Assembly: GCA_026225275.1 (NCBI GenBank)
Contig: JAMFSL010000169.1
Location: 1 to 64,000, forward strand
DNA: 64,000 bases
Reading direction: 5' to 3'
From: Puia dinghuensis
GTDB taxonomy: Bacteria > Bacteroidota > Bacteroidia > Chitinophagales > Chitinophagaceae
Shown piece by piece: positions 15,721 to 23,770 of the stretch. Position 1 is the first letter of the stretch; each line of letters starts with the position of its first letter. Under the pieces are notes generated by a model that did not search any database, had not been told where the DNA came from, and was given only the letters and a program-made list of their open reading frames with translations. The translations under genes were made by a program, and so were the position numbers.

Positions 15721-17139
15721 CTATCCTAAAATAGCTTTGGGCTCTAAATATTCTTCTAAACCAAAAGCGCCATACTCTCTTCCTATTCCCGATTGTTTGA
15801 AGCCGCCAAAGGGGGCTTTGGAATCATGTGAAAGACCATTAATGCAAACTCTTCCGGAATCAAGCCGGGATGCCATCCGATAAGCCCTTTCTTTATCGGC
15901 AGAGAAGATGTAAGCATGTAACCCGTAAGTGGTATCGTTGGCTATCGCGATAGCATCCTCGTCATTTTTGTATGGGATGATAGATAATACCGGTCCGAAA
16001 ATTTCCTCCTGAGCAATGCGCATCCTATTTTTTACATTGGTAAAAATAGTTGCCTTTACAAAGTTCCCGTCTTCCAATCCCTGAGGCTTTCCTTCGCCAC
16101 CGATCAATAAGGTTGCACCTTCCTCCAGGCCAATCCTAATGTAATTTTCTACACGTTCGTATTGCTTTTTATTAACCATTGGTCCTACGACGGTATCAGC
16201 GTCTTTCGGGTCACCAACCTTGATATTGTTTTGTACTACTGCTTTGGCTATTGCATTTACTTGGTCCAATTTACTTTCCGGAACGAGCAAACGAGTACCG
16301 GCTGCACAAGCTTGGCCACTGTTCAGATATGCAGCTAAGATAGCAGTTGGAATAGTTTCTTCCAAATTGGCATCATCCAGGATAATGTTTGGTGATTTTC
16401 CACCCAGTTCCAGCGTAACCCGTTTCATCGAATCAACAGCTCCTTTTGCAATGATTTTGCCGACAGTTGTCGAGCCGGTGAAAGCGATCTTTGAAATATC
16501 CGGATTTCGGGTGATTTCCGCACCAACTACATCACCCAAACCATTTACGAAATTTATGACCCCTTTTGGCAAACCGGCTTCGTGGAAACATTCAGCCATT
16601 ATTTGTGTTTGCTGTACACTCATTTCGCTCGGTTTTATCACTGCTGCGCAACCTGCAGCAATAGCTGTAGAAAGCTTTGTAACAATAAATCCGTTGCTCA
16701 TATTCCACGGAATAATGATACCTACGACACCTACCGGTTGCAAATAGACTTTTGAGTTTCCGGCAGTTTGTTCAAATTTAAAAACTTTCAATGTGTCGAT
16801 CATTGCACTAATATCATTAAGCATATTTTGTGTGACCATTGAGGAGAACTGAAACGTTCCGCCATATTCTTCAACCATTATATCGGTTAAATCCTTTGTA
16901 CGCCTGCTTACAACTGAACGTAATTTCTCCAGGTAAGCAATACGTTCTTCCCTGGTGGTTTTTGAGAATGTTTTAAAAGCTTCCTTCGCTGCGGCAACAG
17001 CATTTTGGGTGTCAATTTCGTCGCCTAACGTAACCTCCCCTGTTTTCTGGTTGGTAACCGGGCTTATGATATCGAGCATTTGCTTGCCGTGTGGCGTTAC
17101 GAATTCACCATTGACGTAAATTTTATTGATTGTTTTCAT
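15721..17139 (-). CDS. Aldehyde dehydrogenase family protein
   Basis: This is an NAD(P)-dependent aldehyde dehydrogenase of 472 residues that oxidises an aldehyde to an acid. The sequence shows the Rossmann/cofactor stretch IIPWNMSNGFIVTKLSTAIAAGCAAVIKPSE, the catalytic Glu in LELGGKSPNI, the catalytic Cys in NSGQACAAGTRL, and the C-terminal EEIFGPVLSI motif. The start is the ATG at 17139; a longer frame begins at 17166 without conserved sequence. Substrate unknown. The gene is clearly AT-richer than the genes before 15.6 kb, which suits recent acquisition. Confidence 0.93.
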   Translation of the reverse strand: MKTINKIYVNGEFVTPHGKQMLDIISPVTNQKTGEVTLGDEIDTQNAVAAAKEAFKTFSKTTREERIAYLEKLRSVVSRRTKDLTDIMVEEYGGTFQFSSMVTQNMLNDISAMIDTLKVFKFEQTAGNSKVYLQPVGVVGIIIPWNMSNGFIVTKLSTAIAAGCAAVIKPSEMSVQQTQIMAECFHEAGLPKGVINFVNGLGDVVGAEITRNPDISKIAFTGSTTVGKIIAKGAVDSMKRVTLELGGKSPNIILDDANLEETIPTAILAAYLNSGQACAAGTRLLVPESKLDQVNAIAKAVVQNNIKVGDPKDADTVVGPMVNKKQYERVENYIRIGLEEGATLLIGGEGKPQGLEDGNFVKATIFTNVKNRMRIAQEEIFGPVLSIIPYKNDEDAIAIANDTTYGLHAYIFSADKERAYRMASRLDSGRVCINGLSHDSKAPFGGFKQSGIGREYGAFGLEEYLEPKAILG

Positions 17140-17241
17140 TTTGTTTTGTTTATACAAAAGTCTCAAATAACAACTTCATAAAGCTTTCTATGCGGCTCAA
17201 AAACAATTTGCTAAAGGGCTCATGATTTTCTTTGAGCTCTA

Positions 17242-18255
17242 CTAACAGTAAAATACCTCACCCAACTTTAAAACCTTTAGCAGGTTTTCGATTTTACCCT
17301 CAGCATTGAGCTTATTTAGTATTTGCTCAGGTTCTCCTAGTGGTTCGTCTGCTAAATCGAATGTGCCGTAGTGAAATGGTATGAATGTTTTTGCATGTGT
17401 TGCGTGGAATGCTTTCACCGCATCATATGGGTTTTGATGCATCGGCCCCATAAACCAGGCGGGAGCGTATGCACCTGCACCTATGAGAGCTACATTAATA
17501 TCCTTAAAAAGCTCTCCAATATCGTTGAAGTATGATCCATGGGCAGAGTCTCCTCCATAATAGATTCGTTTTCCATCTTTCTCAATCATGAATGCGCCCC
17601 AGAGAGTAGTGTTCGCATCCAAAAGGGTCCGATTCGCCCAATGTATCGACGGTAGGAATGTAATCTTTAGGTCGCTCTCAAGTTGATACTGTTGATACCA
17701 CCCGGCGGTTCGTATTTTATTGCTCGTCCATTTACTAATTAAGCTATCCAGTTTTAGTCCGGTTAGTATCTGAGCTTCTGGATTATTATTAGTTAACAAT
17801 TTTATGCTGCGTTTATCGCAGTGGTCATAATGCGCATGCGAAACTAATATGTAATGAATATGCAGTAGTTTATTAACAGCAACTGGCATATCCGAAAAGC
17901 GCCTACCACCCGGCAGGTGACCATAAACCGGGTCTATCAGAATGCGAATTCCTGACAACTGAATGAAAAAACTGGCGTGGCCCAACCACACAATCTTGTC
18001 CGCTGGATCTGTCAGCCATTGATCATCCTTGAGAACAGATATTCGCCAAGTATCTTGTTTTTTTATTCCTTTCTGTGGATTACGGTGCATTATGTACCTA
18101 AATATTTTACCGAAATCAAGCTTCCACGGGTACTCATGATTCATGAATAAACCATCCTCATCGAGCGGAGTGCCTTTCCAATCAGGCTTAACAGTTGCGA
18201 GAACTGGATTTGAAGTATAGCTGGTTATCGTAGGTGTTTTCTTTTTTGCGAACAT
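17242..18255 (-). CDS. MBL-fold metallo-hydrolase (NAPE-PLD-like)
   Basis: This is a protein of 337 residues with the metallo-beta-lactamase signature SHAHYDHCD (HxHxDH, about residues 138-143) and further ligands in LPSIHWANR, YGGDSAHG and FIPFHYGTF. The layout, including the long N-terminal lead-in and the GHASFFIQLSGIRILIDP strand, fits the N-acyl-phosphatidylethanolamine phospholipase D-like branch, often annotated as L-ascorbate lactonase-like. The substrate is therefore uncertain. No signal peptide is seen. It shares orientation with the aldehyde dehydrogenase (about 100 bases apart) and the AraC gene upstream, and low GC with both. Confidence 0.88.
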   Translation of the reverse strand: MFAKKKTPTITSYTSNPVLATVKPDWKGTPLDEDGLFMNHEYPWKLDFGKIFRYIMHRNPQKGIKKQDTWRISVLKDDQWLTDPADKIVWLGHASFFIQLSGIRILIDPVYGHLPGGRRFSDMPVAVNKLLHIHYILVSHAHYDHCDKRSIKLLTNNNPEAQILTGLKLDSLISKWTSNKIRTAGWYQQYQLESDLKITFLPSIHWANRTLLDANTTLWGAFMIEKDGKRIYYGGDSAHGSYFNDIGELFKDINVALIGAGAYAPAWFMGPMHQNPYDAVKAFHATHAKTFIPFHYGTFDLADEPLGEPEQILNKLNAEGKIENLLKVLKLGEVFYC

Positions 18256-18311
18256 ACTCTTGTCCTTAGATTGTGTTTGACTACCTGGCTTCTATCCAAT
18301 TCACCATTAGA

Positions 18312-19133
18312 TTACTCAATGCTGGCTGGTGTTACACCAAATTTTTGTTTAAAAGATGTATAAAAATGGGAAAGGTTTTCAAAACCTACCTCCAGATAAA
18401 TATCGGTTGGTTTTCTTTTTTTTTGTTTAATAAGATGGTACGCTTCTGTCAATCTTTTTTCCTGCAACCACTTGCGTGGTGAGGTTTGAAAGATGTGGCC
18501 GAAATCTCTTTTAAATGCCGCCAAACTTCTCCCCGTTAGTTTTGCAAAGTGTTCCATCGGTACATTGTAATGATAGTTTTGTAACATAAATTGTTTCAGG
18601 TCAATTTTATATGGCTCTGAAAAATCAAACAAAAAAGATCTCAATGAAGAATCTTGATGTAGCAGCAGTTCTATTGCTTCATTAGTTTTAATAGCTGCCA
18701 GTTTTTTGCTTATTTTTTCAGATTGCTCTACATAAGCCAATAACGATTTAAAATAACTTTTTAGCAATGCATCCGGTTTTAGCAAAATATTTTTTTCACC
18801 TGTATAATTTTTGGTTTCGTGATTTGAGTTCTCCCTTGCATATTGCTGCAAAGCTGCATCCGTTATTATTACAGAAATGCTTTTATATACTTTATCCGTG
18901 GAAGGGATTTTTATAGATTTTGCTAATTGATTTTTTTGAGCCAATAGTATTTGATTCTTTTTTAAGGTCAGCTTGCCGTTTTGATGTTGAATATGAGTTT
19001 CACCTGAAAATTGAAACGCCAAAACATGGTACGGTAAAAATTGCTCATAGCTGCTGTATTGCTGCTCGAAAGTGCAGGAATACACAAAGCTATCTTCCAA
19101 AGCCTGTGTTACAGGCATTATTTTTCCGTTCAT
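18312..19133 (-). CDS. AraC family transcriptional regulator
   Basis: This is a regulator of 273 residues. The N-terminal half is a cupin-like sensory part with a short strand-rich stretch (FQFSGETHIQHQNGKLTLKKNQ). The C-terminal ~100 residues carry two helix-turn-helix motifs of the AraC type (HFAKLTGRSLAAFKRDFGHIF and PTDIYLEVGFENLSHFYTSFKQKFG). Its ATG overlaps the stop of the upstream small membrane gene (ATGA), so they are translated together. Likely targets are the metallo-hydrolase and aldehyde dehydrogenase just downstream, by proximity only. One 60-base line inside it (18721-18780) has only 19 G+C. Confidence 0.92.
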   Translation of the reverse strand: MNGKIMPVTQALEDSFVYSCTFEQQYSSYEQFLPYHVLAFQFSGETHIQHQNGKLTLKKNQILLAQKNQLAKSIKIPSTDKVYKSISVIITDAALQQYARENSNHETKNYTGEKNILLKPDALLKSYFKSLLAYVEQSEKISKKLAAIKTNEAIELLLHQDSSLRSFLFDFSEPYKIDLKQFMLQNYHYNVPMEHFAKLTGRSLAAFKRDFGHIFQTSPRKWLQEKRLTEAYHLIKQKKRKPTDIYLEVGFENLSHFYTSFKQKFGVTPASIE

Positions 19134-19633
19134 TGTTTTTCGGCTAATAACTGTTGATGATATGTACTGTTTCTTGCACCGGTATTGCTATCGATAAACA
19201 TTAATATAGTCAAGAGTGCAATAGTAGTAATCCCAATGGCCCTCCACAAGGGTGTGTTTACAAACATGATCGACAATGCTGCTGCAATAATAACAAGGGG
19301 AAGCACTTTGAAAACCAGTGCAAGGTCATTTTGAGATTTTGCCGTACGCTCTGTTTCTATTTTGACAAATGCTTTCGCATCAGTATTGTAAGCTGTTTCA
19401 AATTGTGTAATCCGCGGTTTGTTGGCAAAATATAAACCTGCCGACACAGCGATAACTAATATACCCGCCACCAACATTGGCCATAGAAAAGCTTTTGCCA
19501 TTTCGGTTTTGCCTAATTGCCCAAAGCCAATGGCTGCTAAGAAAAAAAGCAAGCTTAGGATAAAACTTATTTTGGCGGAAAATACCTCGGCCTTTGCCCA
19601 ATCTATACCCAGTTTTAAAATATTCATCTCCAT
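19130..19633 (-). CDS. Hypothetical four-helix membrane protein
   Basis: This is a membrane protein of 167 residues with four hydrophobic segments: SFILSLLFFLAAIGFGQ, AFLWPMLVAGILVIAVSAGL, VFKVLPLVIIAAALSIMFV and IGITTIALLTILMFID. I do not recognise a named family. The start is ATG at 19633 (MEMNILKLG) or 19627. The frame stays open to 20047, but that extension runs antisense to pseudogene remains and is not credible. The ATGA overlap with the AraC regulator suggests the pair form one unit, the membrane protein possibly being the regulated or sensing partner. Confidence 0.6.
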   Translation of the reverse strand: MEMNILKLGIDWAKAEVFSAKISFILSLLFFLAAIGFGQLGKTEMAKAFLWPMLVAGILVIAVSAGLYFANKPRITQFETAYNTDAKAFVKIETERTAKSQNDLALVFKVLPLVIIAAALSIMFVNTPLWRAIGITTIALLTILMFIDSNTGARNSTYHQQLLAEKQ

Positions 19634-19828
19634 ATGAAATTTTGTTTGGCAAAGATGGACATTTTCCAAGCGAATGTATTTGCTGGATGGCTCAATTATT
19701 ACTTGGTGTATGGCTCTTTTTTTGCAACCATAATTTAGCCGCTTGATGTTGTCTGAGGCTGTGTGCAAGTGCTCACCAACAGTATTAACTGTTTTCGGTG
19801 AAGCCAAAATTTCATTTGCCGTAAAGAG

Positions 19829-20200
19829 GATGTTCAGCCGGAGCATTCCAACTGTCAAACGGTTATGCTGCTTCACGGCAAGAACTTCTGCGGGGCTTAT
19901 TGGGGCCAGACGGCGAAGGTGCTGGAGGGGAAGGGCTACCGAGTCGCGCCCACGAAAGACGCGGCCCTCAAAATTGGAATCGACATAGCCAAAAGGTTCG
20001 CCGCCTGCGGTCCGTAAGGTATCAAGGCCAGTTTGGAAGCGGCGCACCTGGCGATCAATGACTCCGCGGATGCTGATGCTTTCACAAAACTAGAGGCAGC
20101 AAATGTGTCGCTTTTCGGTTCCGCAGATTTCATCGAGGAGCGCAAGGCTGTAGCTAAAAATCGGCCCGCAAACAGATGGTTATCAAACCGCTATGTTCGC
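19829..20200 (+). pseudogene. Chimeric remnant: alpha/beta-hydrolase head joined to enoyl-CoA hydratase tail
   Basis: No intact gene lies here. Read in one frame, 19829-19954 gives DVQPEHSNCQTVMLLHGKNF followed by CGAYWGQTAKVLEGKGYRV. This is the oxyanion-loop region of an alpha/beta-hydrolase. It then runs straight into KIGIDIAKRFAACGP, a TAA stop at 20014-20016, and GIKASLEAAHLAINDSADAD plus AFTKLEAANVSLFGSADFIEERKA. This second part is the C-terminal end of an enoyl-CoA hydratase. Both genes lack their other halves. A deletion between two former neighbours, followed by decay, explains this. The start and end of the remnant are approximate. Confidence 0.75.
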
Positions 20201-20280
20201 AAGCCGCTTTAAATCAAGGAAGAAGAGGTTCGAGAATTGTATCGTAAGGCCCGCAAAACAAAACAAGTGCTCCCGAAGGG

Positions 20281-20319
20281 GGGCATTTTTCGTTTGGGAG
20301 CGGCGCGAGCTTGCTCGCG
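20281..20319. repeat. Terminator-hairpin element resembling the tRNA-Ser flank
   Basis: GGGCATTTTT-C-GTTT followed by GGGAGCGGCGCGAGCTTGCTCGCG. It aligns with 14212-14249 (GGGCATTTTTG..GGAGCGTTGCGGAGC-TT-GCTCCG). The core GAGCTTGCTC is identical; the outer stem bases differ but still pair (CGC/GCG here, CG/CG there). It abuts the C-terminal end of a degraded gene. It is probably a dispersed genomic repeat. Confidence 0.55.
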
Positions 20320-21374
20320 TAATTTGAGATTAACTGAGGCGGCGACGGCTCCATTTTCATTCGCATCGCCGGGGCTGATCTCGAACAGCGTCACGAAAGT
20401 CGGGCCGGAATGCTGACGGTATTGACACCTGTCCCGATGGCCTGCTGCTGCAGGCTTATCCTGGCGCCGCCTGTCGTCCATAATTCTATCAGGGCAGTAC
20501 CCGGTGTCGTCGCATTGATCTGCAACTGCGCATCCGTATTGCCGGTAGCCGGGTTGTTCAGCACTGTGACGGAAAAATCCCCTGCCGCTATCGTGGCTGA
20601 AACAATATTGCTATACATGGCTTTCCCGTCGAGGTCTGTTTCCAGCACCTGGTAATAATGCTGACCGGGACCCGCATTCATCTGCACAAAGCTATACGCC
20701 TGCTGATCCGCCACGTTGGCCACCTCTCCTATACTGGTGAAATGCACCCCATCCGTGGATTGATTGATCTCGTAGCTGCTGGCCTGGCTATTGTCGCCTA
20801 CCACCCAGTTCAGATCCACATTGTTGCCAGCGGGCTGGGCCATAAAGGAAACAAAAATCACCGGCAACGGCGTTCCGGCCGCCGCATTCGAGAGGATGGC
20901 AAACACAGCCTGATCAGGCAGCTTTGTATTGCTGAACGTGGCTACATTACCGGTAAATGAAGGCCCGTAAAAGGCTGTCGTCCCCGTGGCAAACGTAGGA
21001 TCGCCGGCTGTATTCACCATCAGCCGGAAATCACCCGGAGTGCCGATCGTCCCAGTGACCGTCAACCCTGTAAAGTCAAAGCTGAGGTTCACCGGTCCGA
21101 CAGTATTGGTATTGGCGACCTTCCAGTTCCGGATCAGCCGCGCCCCCCCGCTGCCGCTGCCGGCAGATTGGAAGTCGTCTCCGTCAATACGCCGTTGTCG
21201 TTGCCGATCATTAAAAAGCTCTGGTCGACGGTGATCGGGCTGACGGCGGTCAAGATGATATTCCCGGCCCCGCTCGGTCCCGTTCCGTTGCCACTGCCGG
21301 TAAACACAGGGTTGGATTGCTGCCGGAGCCGAAACCGTAAAACAATGACTCTGCTGTAGTAAAAAATGATTCAT
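20320..21374 (-). pseudogene. Degraded T9SS-type surface protein
   Basis: These are remains of a secreted protein with a type A sorting tail. The middle (VANTNTVGPVNLSFDFTG to SYEINQSTDGVHFTSIGE) is a beta-rich region ending in a fibronectin-like 'YYQVLETDLDGKAMYSNI' repeat. VTVLNNPATGNTDAQLQI with ALIELWTTGGARI is the sorting-domain core. The reading frame breaks at least twice: at a run of seven C (21143-21149), where one more base would restore [29 protein letters not shown] upstream; and near 20402-20410, beyond which another frame continues SGPTFVTLFEISPGDANENG. A third shift near 21312 is likely. The N-terminus and signal peptide are missing. Confidence 0.7.
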
Positions 21375-21384
21375 CCACCAACTC

Positions 21385-22197
21385 TCATGCCCTAATAAAA
21401 TCAGCGATCTCGGCCAATGCCCGCCGGGAAGCTTCTTTGTAGATGTCCTTCTTTGGCCACAAATGTTGTTGATTGTCGTAGATAGTCAACCTGGACTTGC
21501 TCTGAATACGTTTTATTTCATTATAAAAATACTTGCTGTCATCCAACAGTATTTCATTGCTACCCACGATAATGAGCACGGGTGGAAATTGGGTAAGCGA
21601 TGCTTCTTTCGGGCTCGACACTACCAGGGGGACGTCTCCCGTATAAGCCCGGGCAAACATTTGGAGCATGTCCTTGTCGAGAATGCGGTCTAGCCGGGCG
21701 TTTTCTTCAATCGACGGAGTGTCGCACTCCAGGCTGACCCATGGAGAAATCAACACGACAGCGTCGGGCAACAGGAGGTTGATTTTGAGCATTTCTCCAA
21801 TGGCGGAAATGACCAGGCTACCACCGGCACTGTCTCCAATGAGGTCTAGCTGATATCCCGGATACCGGTTGGCTAATTCCCGGTAAACAGTCAGTACGTC
21901 ATTCAGACCGGCGGGAAACGGGTTCTCCGGCGCCAAGGCATAGTCTATAAAAAGAATTTCTGCTTGTAATTCCTTTGCAAAGTGACTGACCATCTTTCCG
22001 TGCGATCTGACAGACCCTGCGGCGAAACCGCCGCCATGTAGGTAAATAACTATCCTGTCCGGGGACGGGTCTTCCGGGGTAAACCAGTAACAGTTCACTC
22101 CTTCGATCATAATCTGCGTTATGGATACCGAGGGTTCATTGTCATAGGGGTGAGACTTCTCGTCATAGCTTTCCCTAAATTGTAGTACGCTTTCCAT
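21385..22197 (-). CDS. Alpha/beta hydrolase, HSL-type esterase
   Basis: This is a carboxyl-ester hydrolase of 270 residues. It has the hormone-sensitive-lipase signature: LHGGGFAAG (HGGG oxyanion motif, about residues 53-61), the nucleophile in GDSAGGS (about 140), a candidate acid in the VLIIVGSNEILLDDSKYF region, and His in NQQHLWP near the C-terminus. No signal peptide is seen, so it is cytosolic. It lies downstream of, and in the same orientation as, a Crp-like regulator (84 bases), which may control it. Substrates of such enzymes are usually short-chain esters; nothing narrows it further. Confidence 0.9.
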   Translation of the reverse strand: MESVLQFRESYDEKSHPYDNEPSVSITQIMIEGVNCYWFTPEDPSPDRIVIYLHGGGFAAGSVRSHGKMVSHFAKELQAEILFIDYALAPENPFPAGLNDVLTVYRELANRYPGYQLDLIGDSAGGSLVISAIGEMLKINLLLPDAVVLISPWVSLECDTPSIEENARLDRILDKDMLQMFARAYTGDVPLVVSSPKEASLTQFPPVLIIVGSNEILLDDSKYFYNEIKRIQSKSRLTIYDNQQHLWPKKDIYKEASRRALAEIADFIRA

Positions 22198-22281
22198 GAT
22201 TTGTTTATTTAATTAGTGCAAATTAGCGCTCGATCATGGAACCGACTTATAAGGTAGTTTAATAAATATGCTTAATATACT

Positions 22282-22875
22282 TTAAGAGTGACCTCTTTTC
22301 TGTGAGATTTCTTTGCGGATCATGCTCAGGAATTCAGGGGTGATACCCAAATAGGAGGCGATTTGGGTATTGGGCAATCTTTGCGACAACGCCGGATATT
22401 GACGTAGAAAGGCGAGATACCGTTCTTCGGCGGTAGAGCTGACGATTTGCAACAATCGGTTTTCCAACTCGGCAAACCTTGTCTCCACAATTACTCTAAA
22501 ATTTCTGTCGAACTTTGGATACGTTCTGAAAAAATAAATAAGGTCCGGCCTGCTTATCTGGAAAATAGTCGAAGGTTCGATCGCTTCAATATTTACCTTG
22601 CTTTTCTTTTCGGAATAAAAGCTGTCGATGATCATCATCCAGTCATTCTCCGCAGCAAATTGCAGGTTGTGTTCTACGCCCTTTTTGTCGACCTGGAATA
22701 CCTTGAAACATCCATCCACGACAAAAGTGTAATGTCTGCACACCTCATCTTCGGTCAGAATGAGCTGTCTTCGTTTAATCCTCCGTTCAATTACTCTCTC
22801 TTTTAAATCCGCCCTTTCTGGTTCGTCCAAGGGAAGGTATCTATCAAAACTGGCAAATAATTTATCTATGGACAC
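22282..22875 (-). CDS. Crp/Fnr family transcriptional regulator
   Basis: This is a protein of 197 residues. The N-terminal cyclic-nucleotide-binding fold spans about residues 5-115 (QLILTEDEVCRHYTFVVDGCFKVF). The C-terminal helix-turn-helix has LPNTQIASYLGITPEFLSMIRKEI (about 165-188). Bacteroidota members of this short type generally lack the cAMP-contacting residues, and the ligand is unknown. The start is GTG at 22875; no nearby ATG fits. It may regulate the downstream esterase. Confidence 0.9.
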   Translation of the reverse strand: MSIDKLFASFDRYLPLDEPERADLKERVIERRIKRRQLILTEDEVCRHYTFVVDGCFKVFQVDKKGVEHNLQFAAENDWMMIIDSFYSEKKSKVNIEAIEPSTIFQISRPDLIYFFRTYPKFDRNFRVIVETRFAELENRLLQIVSSTAEERYLAFLRQYPALSQRLPNTQIASYLGITPEFLSMIRKEISQKRGHS

Positions 22876-23008
22876 GGTTTATCAGATTGCTTTAATTTAA
22901 ATATACGCCACTTTTTCATATACCCCGCCCATTTACCGTCCGTCTCCTTCGGTATCCGGATAATGGCGCCCCCGGGAATGTAAAGGGCTGGCCAAAGCCT
23001 AAAACGTG

Positions 23009-23028
23009 TCTACACCAAAAGGTGTAGA
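23009..23028. promoter_or_regulatory. Inverted repeat, possible operator
   Basis: TCTACACC-AAAA-GGTGTAGA is a perfect 8-bp palindrome with a 4-base spacer. A further half-site AAGGTGTA occurs at about 23044. It lies in the 274-base gap between the divergently transcribed Crp-like gene and the secreted-protein gene at 23150, about 120 bases from the latter. No T-run follows, so an operator is likelier than a terminator. The rest of the gap shows nothing else I can name. Confidence 0.45.
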
Positions 23029-23149
23029 TGAAATATACCCGTTAAGGTGTATTGTTCCGGGCTCTTTTATAACCCAAATTTGAGTATTAATTCCAACGAA
23101 ATAATCATCACATCAAGCAACTTTTATTACTCAATTAAATTTTTAAAAC

Positions 23150-23632
23150 ATGAAAAAGATACTTGTTACGCTTTCTTTTGGATTTCTATCCATCACAGGA
23201 TTCAGCAATTCGGAAAATCCAGGATATCCTTATGATTCAGTAAACAAAATGGACGTGAAGAGCATAAATGTCAGGGCTTTGAAGGACTTCAAGTCACGCT
23301 ATGGCAATATCAGAGAGGGAATTTGGTACACCGTCAAAAGTGGCAGTGTCTCTTATTTTACGATAGATGGTTATACCAACAGGGCCTATTATGACAAAAA
23401 AGGCCACTGGGTATATTCACTGCTTTCCTATGGAGAAACCAAATTGGATCGGGAGGTCAGGAAAGCAGTAAAGATCAATTATTATGATCAAAGCATAACC
23501 TTTGTTGAAGAAGTTCAAACCATATCAGGACTGGTATATGTCATTACCCTCGAAGATAAATCATCCCTAAAGATCTTGAAAATAAACAAGGAAGGGGAAA
23601 TGGAAATCATGCAGGAAATGGTAAAAAAATAA
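23150..23632 (+). CDS. Small secreted protein, possibly PepSY-like
   Basis: This is a protein of 160 residues with a signal peptide (MKKILVTLSFGFLSITGFSN). The mature part (VRALKDFKSRYGNIREGIWY..YFTIDGYTNRAYYDKKGHWVYSL) alternates strands and ends in a repeated pattern (ITLEDKSSLKILKINKEGEM). The pattern recalls the beta-lactamase-inhibitor/PepSY-like periplasmic proteins that are frequent in Bacteroidota. That family call is tentative. It precedes a hybrid-propeller kinase gene by about 140 bases containing a hairpin, so it may be separately expressed. Confidence 0.65.
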   Translation: MKKILVTLSFGFLSITGFSNSENPGYPYDSVNKMDVKSINVRALKDFKSRYGNIREGIWYTVKSGSVSYFTIDGYTNRAYYDKKGHWVYSLLSYGETKLDREVRKAVKINYYDQSITFVEEVQTISGLVYVITLEDKSSLKILKINKEGEMEIMQEMVKK

Positions 23633-23712
23633 GAGTTCAATGTATATACACACAAAAAAGGTCATGAAGTAGTAAACACGCCATTCAAAACATGGATGGC
23701 GTAATCACTGAC

Positions 23713-23734
23713 GGAGCCTTTTTTCAAAGGCTCC
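23713..23734 (+). terminator. Hairpin between secreted-protein and kinase genes
   Basis: GGAGCCTTT / AAAGGCTCC, a perfect 9-bp stem (23713-23721 with 23726-23734). It is followed by ATTTCTTC, a weak T-tract. It may be a leaky terminator or an attenuator 36 bases before the kinase start. Confidence 0.6.
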
Positions 23735-23770
23735 ATTTCTTCGGAATTTTGTATATTCATTAGGGATTAT

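Noticed and set aside
19634..20047. N-terminal extension of the four-helix membrane protein to 305 residues
   Set aside because: The extension is antisense to hydrolase/hydratase remnants. The membrane protein begins naturally at 19633.
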